A DNA stretch of 64,000 bases from Ardenticatenaceae bacterium (lineage in GTDB: Bacteria; Chloroflexota; Anaerolineae; Promineifilales; Promineifilaceae): assembly GCA_011525915.1 (NCBI GenBank), contig WYBM01000034.1:50212-114211 (forward strand), written 5' to 3'. Positions 49,068 to 61,000 of the stretch are shown piece after piece. The translations under genes and the position numbers were made by a program. A model generated the notes under the pieces. It was not told the origin of the DNA and made no database searches. It saw nothing but the letters and a program-made list of their open reading frames with translations. Within the stretch, counting starts at the first letter, position 1. Every line of letters starts with the position of its first letter.

Positions 49068-52000
49068 TTACCAGCCGCTTTCCAGGGCAACGGCCGTGTG
49101 AATGCCCACAATAACCCACTTACCAAAAAACGCACCACGGTTATTTGAACCCTTGCCCAGAACCAGCGTTCCGTCTGGTACGTACACATTGGCAATTACC
49201 GTGCCCTTGATGCCAAACGAAGCCGCCTTTACTGTTTCGTCTATTGCACCCTGTGTCCCATTTTGTCCGGTGACAAAAAGCACAATGTCAGCAGCCGTCA
49301 CATCTGGGGCCGAAGTCGCCGGTCCCAGGTAGGTGAAATTACCCGTCTTTAACTTACCGGCCACGCGGATCTCTGTGGGCGCCAGAACGAGCAAGTTCAC
49401 ATAGCTGTCTACATTCCAACTGGCGAAGTTATACACGCCGCCTGTTAAGATCACCGTGGCCGACTTGCCCACAGTCAGGTTCCTATAACTACCAGGTGCC
49501 AGGGTATGCGTCTGATTTGCCAACACGTTTACATCATTGCTGCCAGGCGCAAAAACAGGCACATCAGGGAAAGCTGAAACCAACGGCAGGTTCACAGGGG
49601 TATGGTGCACGGCGCCTGCCGCCCCTGCCCCGCTAATTTCAGCAAAGAAGACATCGGCGACAACAGCCTGCTCTTCAATGTAAACGGTGTCTGCCAGAAT
49701 CCAGCTATCAGCTGCCAATACAGATCCCATGCCCACGGTCATTTCCTGGTTACCAACTAGATTCGGGCCATCACTGGCATCATTGACGCCAATATGCCCA
49801 CTGGTCACGGTGCTGCCTCGTTCCAGAGAAACCCCTTCCGCACCCAGCACCACAAAATCGCTGATTGTCACGCTGCTGCTGGCCGGGGGAATATTGACTG
49901 TCACGGTAGCCACCGCTGTATTGCCATTGCTATCACCGATGGTGTAAGTGAAACTGTCTACACCATAGAATCCAGGAACGGGTGTGTAGGTAATGGTGCC
50001 GTCAGGATTTTGCACGGCCGTGCCTTGCGACGGTTGGCCTACAGCAAGCAGGCTTATCTCATCACCATCCAGATCACCATCATTTGTCAAGACAGCAATC
50101 GTCACGGCCGTGCCCATCTGCGTAATTGTCACGTCAGCCACTGCGGCCGGCACGCGATTATTGCCCGCAGCAAAACCACTTTCCAGCCAGATTTGGCTGT
50201 TTGTATCTACCCATACATCTTTTGCCAGATAGGCACCATGAGCTTGCGTGCCATAATTCAACAAAAGTGTGCCATTCGGGGCATAGATCGTGGCCCTTAG
50301 CGTATTAAACTTACCAACCTCAGCGGCAAACGGATGGGCGGTCAAGCCGCCGCTTTCCCCATTGATGCCACCAACGTGAATGATAAAGTCTGAACCATCT
50401 AAGCCAGAACCGGCCGCCGGACCAATGATCGCTGTGTAGCCATCACCCAGGCGACCAGCAATACGCAGCTCTGTAGGTCCCGTCACCAGCAGTTGGGCAA
50501 AGTTACCCATGTCCAGGCTGGCAACATGATACACACCACCACTCAGCGTCAACACACTGTTCTTGTTCAACACAATGTCCCTATACTGCCCAGCGGCCAG
50601 GGTCCTCGTTTCATTTTGGGCCAATGTGATATCTATTTCACCAGGAATCGCTTCCCGGAATGGCGGCAGGTTTACCGGCAGGGGCAGCATCAGCGGCGTG
50701 ATCAGCGCCCCATGCGCAGCATTGGGGGCAGCTGTCAACTCATTGTGGAAGAGATCGAACACCACCGAGGTGGCCTCCAGTTTAACCGTATCCGCCGCAA
50801 TTTGTGAAGCTGATTGCCGGAAGACAGTTCCCAGGCCAATGACCAACTCAGCATTGCCTTGTAAGACAGGGCCCGGGCTGGCGTTCATGACACCCACGTG
50901 ACCGCTGTGCAGTTGGCTGCCGTCACGCAGCCAGGCACTGTTGGTGGCCAACACGGCATAGGTACCAACGTCAGTGGAGGGCGCTTGCGCAGGGGCTGGC
51001 TGGATGGTCACGACCGTTGCTGCCACACCACCATGGCCATCACCCACTTCATAGCTAAAGGTGTCAGGCGCCGTCAGTTCACCCGCTGGTGTATAAGTCA
51101 GGGTGTCATCAGGGTTGATGACCACAGACCCACTCACCGGTTGGGTTACTGCTAGAACTGTCAGCGTATCACCATCAACATCACTGTCATTTGCCAGCAC
51201 ATCAATCGTAATAGGTGCTACGCCGTTTGCCTGAGCCACATCGGGCACGGCCAGCGGCGCATCATTCACAGACAGCACCGTCATGGTTACCACGGCCTGA
51301 TCATACCCATTACGGCCGTCGCTCACGGTGTATGCAAACGTATCTGACCCCCAGAAGTTGGCCGTAGGAGTGTAGGTAATGCTGTTGTTCAGGTTGACTC
51401 TGGCCATACCATTGAGCGGTGCGGTGATAGAGATCACCCGCAGCGGGTCACCATCCGGGTCTGTGTCATTGGCTAGAACATCAATGACGATCGTGTTATC
51501 TTCATCCGTTGTAATGGGATCATCAACGGCAACCGGCCGTCGATTCAAAGGCAGCACCGTGATATTAACCGAATGCCGATCGATCACCCCGACGCCCCAA
51601 TGTGTGCTGGCAGCGGCCGTGAATGTGCCTTCTGTTAACAGCTGGCCCGTGACCAGAATGTCCACTAAGACACCGGGCAGTACATCACCTTCCCAGGTTG
51701 CGCCATAATAATCGTCATCCTGGTCCAGCACGATGGCACCCGTATTGGCGGTAGCAATGACATCGGTCAACATCCCTGTTGGCAAAATGAGACTGGCCAT
51801 CACGTCACTAAGCGTGCCGGCGGCTGTCAGGTTAAGCGTAAAGGTAATGGTCTGCCCCACATGGGCTTCTGTCGTATTGGCTGTCAGCGTGCTGTTATGA
51901 TCTGGCAGCAGCAGCACCGGCACCAGCGGCGTAAAGGCCACATTATCTTCTGGGTCTATGGCCACGGCCGAAATCAGGTTAATACCCTGAACCAGCACCA

Positions 52001-55000
52001 CCTCTGTTGTAAAGACGCCGGACACGGTCGGTGTCACCAGATCACCATTCACCAACACCGTTACCTGGCCGCTGTCATCACTGGCCTGACCTTGTACCGG
52101 AATGGTCAAGGTGGGGGCACTGCTGAGAAGGATGGTATAGGTATGCGGGTTCGTCAGGCTGATCTGCGGCGGCTGTGTATCACGCGGGGTGGGCACAGCG
52201 TAGGCCCGCAGCAAGCGGTCTGACGCCCCATTTTGGTCAACACTGGTAGCCACCAACAGGTAGTCACCCTCATCGGTCGTCGGAATGGTAAAGGTATAGG
52301 TAGCAAAGCCTTGCAGCGTCACCTGGGTGTCTAACAGTGTGCTGCCGTCAGAGGCGGTAACGGCTAACTGCGTTGGCCCGTAACCGACCACATCGAGGCG
52401 ACCAACACCGGGTTCACCGGGGGCATAATTGCCTTGATCCGTCGTCAGCTCAACCAGGTGGGCCCAACCCACATCAAATTGGGTCGCGCCACCAGAGACC
52501 CGCCAGGCAGCGCCAGGGGATGTCAGATTCACAACCAGGCGATGCGGCCCCACCACAGGCGTACTCAACTGCCCCGTCACCGTAATGACGTTTAAGCCCA
52601 CTTCCAGGTCTACGGTACGGGTGAGTGTGCCCAGAGCAAAGACCTCACCGTCATCTGGGGTGAATATCCAGGTCTTAACGGGCAGGTCATAGATGGGGGT
52701 TTCACCCTCGTTCCAGAACTCAACCACGGCCGTCATCTCATCCTGCTGGTCATAATGTGACTTATCCAGCCCAATATGACGGGTGGTCACTTTCCAACCA
52801 CGCACATCAATCGGGTAGGCGGTCACATCACCATCGGCTGTCAGCATGAAGGTATACTGCCCCATGCGGATGTCCATCGGCAGGGTGTACGAGAGCGCAT
52901 AGGTGCCCGTCACCACCCGTGGGAACACCTCATCCATGGGCCCTGACCAGGCCAGGAAGTCATCGGCAATCAGGGTCAGCTCCATGGGCCCCATGACATT
53001 GGCAAACCCCACCGTGCCGGTCACATGAACGGTCATATGAACCGTTTCACCGGGGTCGTACACCAGTTTGTCGAAGGTGAGGTACACCCCGCCGGATGGG
53101 TCTACTACGGGTACAGGGATGCTGTCCAGCATCAGAACACGCTGCCCGGCTTCTGGGGACGGTGTGTGTGAGAGGAAGACATTCGCCCGGTTTGTTTCTG
53201 TGGCCGTGAAGGGGAAGACATACTGCACGGCCGTGTTCGCCGGAACCGTCACCGTGACATAATCCTCCTGTGTGATATACCGGGACATGACAATGTAATC
53301 ATCTGTCAGGCCGGCCGTATCGGTCAGGGTTACGGTCAGCAGCGCCGGATCACCGGGGTAGTAATAGGGTCTATCAAGTGCCAGGGACATTTCTATGTCC
53401 ACCCCCAGCACGTCAACGGTAAAGGGGCGGCTTTGTTCATTGAGCATGCCTTCCCCAAAGTAGCTATCGGCCGGCATGTCAGCGGGCACAGCCAGCGGGA
53501 AGGTGACCGTTTGGGTCAACCAACCATCCAACGAGACAATCCACTGCTGCAGCGGATCAAAAAGCTGCAACCCCACCAGGGCCGGCCCTGGTGGGCCATC
53601 ATTGGCAATGGTCAATGTCACACTGACAACATCACCAGCCGGTACGGGAGAGGGGTCTGGCGTTACGCTCAACAGCCGTACAGATGGCTCTTGCGGCTCA
53701 CCGGCAGCCAACAGGGTGAATTCTTCGGCGTCCTGGTCAAGTTGACGGCCGTCTACGTCTAACAAGTCACCTGTCAACTCATGACGGCCGTAGGTGGCAT
53801 CTATAACCAGCACACCCGCCACCACCTGCCCCGGCAGGACAACCGTACTTTCCGTAACCGTTTCACCGGCATCCAATTGGTAAACCAGGTTAACCGGTGT
53901 GGCCACCTGGCCTGTACCCGTAATGAGGTAAGGCACAGCCACTGGGCCAAAGATAACAGACTCGGGCGGCAGCAGATCAAGTTCGGCATTTTCACCCCAC
54001 AGCACCTCTTGCTGTAAGTCAAAATGCAGATCACCCCGCACGGTTGCTGTGATTAGCGTGTCTGTACGGATGGTAAAGCTGCGGGCAATCTGAGTTTGTT
54101 CACCCGCCCGTAAAATGAGCCATTCGCTCTCATGTCCGGCCAGTGTCACCTCAATGATGGCATCATCAATACCCGTATTGTCAATGGTAACCGTGGCACT
54201 GAAGGGGCCGCGCCCGGCAACGCCCGGCGCGGTGAGGACCGCCTCGCCCCGTGGGGGAATCACCGGCACAGAGTGGTAAACCTGTACCTGCGGCGAGATG
54301 GCTTGCAGGCTGGCCTGCCCTGCTTCAGAAGGGGCATTGGTGACAAAACTATAAGGGAACGTTTGCCCTGGATTTAAGTCAAACGGGGCAGATGCGTATA
54401 CCATGTCACCATTGAGTGTCACCACCACCGTCTGATTTAAGAGGGTAGTGGCTGAATGGTTGGCCAGTATACCAGAAATAACCATCGCTTCATCGGTCTG
54501 GTACTGTTCACGGTCTGTTTCCAGCGTCAGGCCAATGAGGGTGGGGAAGATATAGAACGGGTCGCGGTCTTCATCCAGGCGTTGGCCGAGGGTATTGGTG
54601 ATGAACCCCCGCAAGGTTAAACGCCCGGTGGCATTGAGTGACCCAGCCAGGAGAGACTCAACCTCTGTATAAGTGTCTGGGCTGCCTAATGTTACCGTAA
54701 CCACATGCCGCCACAGCACTTCTTCTGTGTCTAAGGGACGGTAAGCACGGGTGGCGCCTCCTTCAAAGTCAAACTCTGTTACAAGGGAGGCGAAATCACA
54801 TTCCTCACAACCACCACCATCTTGATACTCGGTTGCCAGCCAGACCTCTCCATTTTTAGCGGCGGCCATATCTCGGACGTTGTTACCACTTAGCGGCGGG
54901 TAGGCATAATGCGTCCAGGTGGTGTTATCCGCAGAAAGCACATCCACGCCTAACCATTGTGAGCCGATCCATTTACGGCCGTCGGCATCCACCACAATGG

Positions 55001-58000
55001 AGCTGAGATAAGGTGTTGTTAAGCCGCTGTTGTCAGGGTCATAATGGGTCCAGCTGTTGTCAGTATGCAAGACGGAGACGCCGCCATCCCAACCATCTCT
55101 GGCCAGCCAGACATTGCCGTCCTGATCGATGGCGATGTCTACAATCCAGTCACTGGGCAGATCCCCCGTCGCTTCGGTGTAGGAAACCCAGGTATTGCTG
55201 GCTGGCGTGTAACGATTCAGCCCGCTGTCTGTACCAAACCAAAGGTTACCGGCGTTGTCTATGTCAACAGCCAGCACCTGATCAGACAGCAGGTCGCTGT
55301 TGCTGGTGGTGTAGGTAATCCAACTACCGGCAGCCGTGAGCTGGTTCACACCACCGTATTCGGTGGCAATCCAGGCGTTGCCATCGTCATCCACCACCAC
55401 GCCATAGACAGTTTGACTATTCAGGCCATTCCCTTCCTGGTACACGGTCCAACTATTATGGTCAGGTGCCAATACGCCCAGCCCGTCATTGGTGCTAAAC
55501 CAGGTACGGCCGTTGGCATCGCTGAAAATATCGTGCACATCCCAGACATACATCCCTTCTGGGAAGTAAACTTCCAGCCAATGATCTGTATTGGGGGTGA
55601 AGTAATTGGCGGTTGCACCCACTTCATCCCAATAATCAAGGGTGGCCAGCCAGACATTATCCAGGCGATCGGTTTCGATGGCCAGAACATTATCATGGGA
55701 AATGCCACTGTTGTAGGTGTTGTAAACCTCAAAGCCCTGATCGGTCCAATAAGCGCGGGTCACCCCGCCCATACCGTAGCCACCTTCACCATTACCGCCA
55801 GTGCCCAACCAGACATCACCGTTAGGCGCCGTGGCAATATCGTTGATCATATAATCACCGATGGTCGGCGGGTAATGGTGTTCCCACTCAATAAGGTTGG
55901 CCGAGAGAACGTCTAAACCATCGTAATCGCTGCCGATCCATTTACGGCCGTCGGCATCAATAGCCACCGTGGTCACATACTCAGTGTAAAGGCCGCTGTT
56001 ATAAGGAGTATAGGTTGTCCAGGTATCATCTGGGTGCAGCACACTGACCCCACCCTGATAGCCGGGGGTTATCAGCCAAAGGTCACTATTTTGGTCAACG
56101 GCAATGTCCACAACATAATCAAGCAAGATGTCGCTGTTGGCTTCATTGTAGGTTGTCCAGGTGCCGTCAGTGGCTAATTGGTTCAGACCGGCGTCTGTCC
56201 CTATCCAGGCTGACCCATCAGTCGTAAAGGCCAGGGCATAGACCCAGTCAGAAGCCAAACCACTGTTAGCACTATCATAGGTCGTCCAACTGCCATCTAA
56301 GGCCAGGATACTCACACCGCTGGAGGTGCCAAACCAGACATTATCCTGGGCATCAACAGCCACGGCCGTCACGTCATTACTCACCAGGCCACTGCTAGAA
56401 CTCTGGTAGATCGTCCAGGTAGAGAGATCTGTTGATAACTTGACCACACCGGCATCAGAAGCAAACCAGACCTGGCCGGTGCTGTCTATGGCAATTTCGC
56501 GCACCTCCATGGCATAGCTGATTGTTTCCGGCCAGCCATAATGTTCCCAGGTTTGTTGGTCAGCTAACAGGCGGTCGATAGCTGGTGCGCCATAGTAACC
56601 CAAACTACTGGCCATCCACACATTGTTGTCTGCGTCAGCGGCCACGGCCGTGACAACATCATAAGAGAGGGGGCTGTTCGCGGTGTTGTAGGTGTGCCAG
56701 GCTTGAATGCGGCCTGGTTTTTCACGCACGATAGCCAGTTCCATTTCACCACCCGGCAACGGTGTACCAGAACTGGTCAGGTCACCAGTGGTGGTGATGG
56801 TATCAATGGTCAGATAAAGTTCCCGATCCGTATAAGCGACAATGTCTACCTCTGTACCGGCAATGGTCACCAGGCTGACGGCATCAATCTCCCGGTCACC
56901 CGGGGTATAACTGCCTTCAACATACAGCCCATAGCGGCCGCCTCTTGTCCCTTCGGGAACAGTCCCCGTCACCACCACGCTTGAAAGCGCCGGCACCAGG
57001 ACATCAGCGTCAAAGCTGAGAAGCAGGTCACTATCTTGATCCCGCAGGTACAGCGCATAAAAGACAAACGCATCCACCTGGCCGTGATTGATGAGCGTCA
57101 CCGGCACATCATCACCCGCAGTATACAGGGTTGACTCTGGGAGAGCCTGAACATCAGACCCGGAAACGGTGATAGGATGAATGGTATGGATTATCTTACG
57201 GCCGTCCGCATACCTTCCTTGAACAACCACATCGTAGCTGTCGGAGGCTGTGGCTAACGGTATCACCCCCGTCACCACGGCCGTGCTACCGGCCTCTATA
57301 AAGATAGACCCGGCACCTTGTTCCAGGTCACCCTCTCCCACCAAACCTAATGTGTAAGTGATAACGGTATCAATGCCACCGTTGTTTACCAGGGTCACGG
57401 GCACGGCCGTGCCGGCGGTGTATGTTTGGTCAACGACGCTAGAAACCAGATGCGCGTCAGGCAAGGCAAATGTGGCACTTTGGGCAATGGTGCTGCCCTG
57501 ATGCAGTTGGAGTAAGATGCTGTGATTTCCATGTGGCAAGTCATCAGGCAGCGTGTAGGTAAATGTTTCTGTCCACTGCGCTGCCGCCGGTATCGTCACC
57601 GTTTGACTATAGGCCACGCCCAAATCAGGGATAACCAGTTCAATGACCGGCGTCAGGCGGAAACGGCCGTTGTTGAGAACATTGGCCGTGATGGCCAAGG
57701 GCTCACGCACACGATTATCTTGTACAGGATTTGGCTCTACCCATAGCGTTGCCTGGGCAGGAATCGTGACATATCCTTGTTGCACAGTCCGAAGACCGTT
57801 GTCCAGGCGATAGGCTAATGTGTACCGCCCCAGTTCAACAAACGGTATGGTTGGCGTGAAAACAAACGATCGCGTTTCTTCAGACAAAATCGGCGACAGC
57901 GCTTCTGTTGTCGCCCACACAGGCGTACCAGATGGGTTGGTCAGAGTCATGGCAATAGAAGCGCCAAAAGCACCACCCACAGTCTGCCAACGGTAAGGAG

Positions 58001-61000
58001 ACCGGTTGCTGACGGTCATGGTAAAAGGAGCGCCAGCAACCAGCTCGGCAGGCAGTTCTGGTCTGGCTCTTAGACTCGGCAAGACCAGGTTAACCAACCT
58101 TTGTTCCCTAGACATGACCACATCAGATTCATTAATAAACGTCACCACGGCCGTTTTGCTTCTGTCCATCACCATCGGGAAGACATAGTTCGCTTCCCCT
58201 TCAGGTGGCACGGTAATAGTGACTTGCTCTAAGGGCAAATCTTTACCCGTAGACAACACAACCGTCCGTGTAATATCACGGAAATTGACAATTGATGCCT
58301 GCACATCCACGGTCTGAAATAGGCCTGCGGAAGACGGCGCAGCGCTTATCGTCGTATACAAATCTGGTGGATCAATCGGGGATTGCACATGGATAAACGG
58401 ACCCCATGTAGCATAACGATTACCCCTTGTGACCACATCAATTTTTAAATGATATAACCCGGTTTGTGTCCAACCTGGTACCCGTCGCCGGGCAGGTGGT
58501 GCCGGTATATTAATATTTAATACAGTGCCTTCACCCGGCCCTAACGCCAAAGGGACACTAACACGAGAAGGATTGGAATACTCTGCCAACAACGGGATAT
58601 GTATGGTAGCCGATGTGGCCATATAGGCACTGGTGTTCGTTAAGGGGACAGAAACCGCAATAAGTTGTTCAGGGTTGCCAGTGGCCACGTCTTCTACATC
58701 TTTACCCTGTGCCAGCAAATAGGCTCGAATAAGGACCGTACGTGTTAGTTGCCAGTCATCTCCCCACCAAAAACCGGCTTGCAAGGCCCAATCACCATAA
58801 ACGGATGTTGCCAGAACAGACCCTTCTCCATAGCCATATTCAAGCATGACCGGAAAGCCCGCCAGCAGCCCTTGCCGGTGCTTCAGTAGAATAGTGGCAT
58901 TAGCAGGCCAGCTTGTAAAAGCACCATCTACCTGAATACTTGGGTGCTGAACCCCCATCCAAACCAGCCATTTTGACCGGGCAACACTCTCTACAGAGGC
59001 CGTTTGCCAGCGTTGTTCCTCTTCATAGCCAATGCCGTTTACCTGGCTGCCAGGCAAAGCGGCCCAATCGCTGCCGAATGCCTGGGTAAAGGCAACCAAC
59101 GTCCCACCGCCAGCCACATACGCTTCTAACCATGCCTGTGCTTCAGGTGAACCGGCAATCATATGCAGCCCACCAGAAGGCACAATGATGGCCCGTGGCG
59201 CCAAACCCGGCGCCAGATAGGGCGCCGGTCGGCCGCGAAATTCGCCATTACCCGGCCAGGGGCTGACAAGTTGAGCCGGTAAGCCTGCCTGTTCCATAGC
59301 CAATAGTGTGGCTTCAGCAAAACCAGAAGCCAATACCCCTACGGCGTCACCAATAAAGAGTTGGCGCAGCTCATGCTGCAGTTCCAGCTCTTCACCCAGC
59401 AGGGCTAAATATTCCTGGCTGGCAATATCCAGCGCATCGGCCACACGCTGCTGCTGCTGTACGTAAGGCAGCTCGTCCATCTCTTGCCAGGCCTGAGTCA
59501 TGCGGCTGAGTAAGGCCACACTGATCGCTTCGGTAGATGTCAGCTGCACCGTGCCAGAAATGATGTTGATGATGTCCTGGTCAGCCGCCCGCATGGCATC
59601 AAAGGAGCCTTCCATATAAGAAACATAAGCATTCGTGTCATGCAGAAGCTGCTTTTGCTCAATCTCTCGCAGCCGCCAGGTAAGCAGGCGCTCGGCCCGC
59701 CACAGGCCCAGAGCCTGGGCCTGTTGAATATATTGATGCAGTCGTTCGGCCGTTTCGGCGTCATTGTCACCCTGGTAGAAATGATCGACCGCTTGCCAGA
59801 TATCCTGCCGGTCATCCGGTGGGCGCGGATCAGGCGGATCCGGATCACAATCATCTTGGGCCACTGAGATGTTGGTGGCCGCATCGATCATCTGCAGGTA
59901 ATTTTGAATGGTCAAGATCATCTGGGTGAAGCTTCTAAATTTGCTGGCCGCCACAAACCAGCCAATGGTTTGCAGGTTCTCATTTGAAAAATCCAGGTTA
60001 AAAAGTGATTTTAAGGTGGAGATGAAGCCAAAGTCAAAGGAAAACATCAGGCGGCTTTGCAGCCCAATGTCGCCTTTGCCTTCTAACTTAAGGGACAACC
60101 CGGCATCTTTTTTGATCTCACCGCTGGCCCGGATTTGCAGACGCAAGCCTCTAAAGGCCACCGGCCCAAAAATGGGCACCCTAACATTGCGAGACAGGTT
60201 AATACCCGTATTGACAAGCTGCTGCGAAAATTGGGAGTTGAGCTGAATGGCTAACCGTTCTAGCTGCTGCTCTATTTGCGCCCGGGCATCGGGGTCAGGG
60301 CAGGCCCCATCGTCTACGGTAAATTTAACGGAGACTTCTTCACCAATGGCGACCCCCGCCGCGCCCAACTCAATGCTCAACACATTGACCAGCTTATCGA
60401 CTTCCCCAAGCAGTTCTTCCCATTCCAGATTACTATATTGCCCGGTGATAATATTCCATACCAACCGCCCCCAACCAACTCTAAGAAAGTTGATGCCTCC
60501 CAGGAAGCCGTCGACCAGACGGATAAGCGTGCCCCAGGGGTCTGCCAGCAGTTGGTCTATCAAGGGGGTCTCAATTTGCAAATCCATACCTGGTAGGTTC
60601 ATTTGGGCTTCTACCAGGGGGATGCCCAGCAGTTCCAGGTAGGCCTGGACGTAAGCGGTGGCGGACCCTTCCACGGAGGCGGCGTTGTAAAGTTGTTTAA
60701 GGGCAGACGCGGCGGCGGTAATATCTTCGATGAGGGGGTCATCCAGCGTGACACGCAAACCCTGGGGTCTGCCCAGTTCAGCCGGGACATCAATGGTGTA
60801 CAAAATGGTGTCATCTGGTCTGAGGACAACTTGAGAATCCTCATGCAGGATAACAATGCCACCCGGCCCCATCACGTCGATACGCAGCATATCGGTAATG
60901 ACTTCGGTATGTTTTGATTTGATAGCAATGGTGTACTGCTGATTCAGCGGGTCATACTCAAAGTTTTGCAAAACAACTTCTTTCAGACCATCATCTACGA

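Noticed and set aside
55044..55916. 290-residue plus-strand frame
   Set aside because: Antisense to the propeller repeats of the giant gene; its long length comes from the repeat structure.
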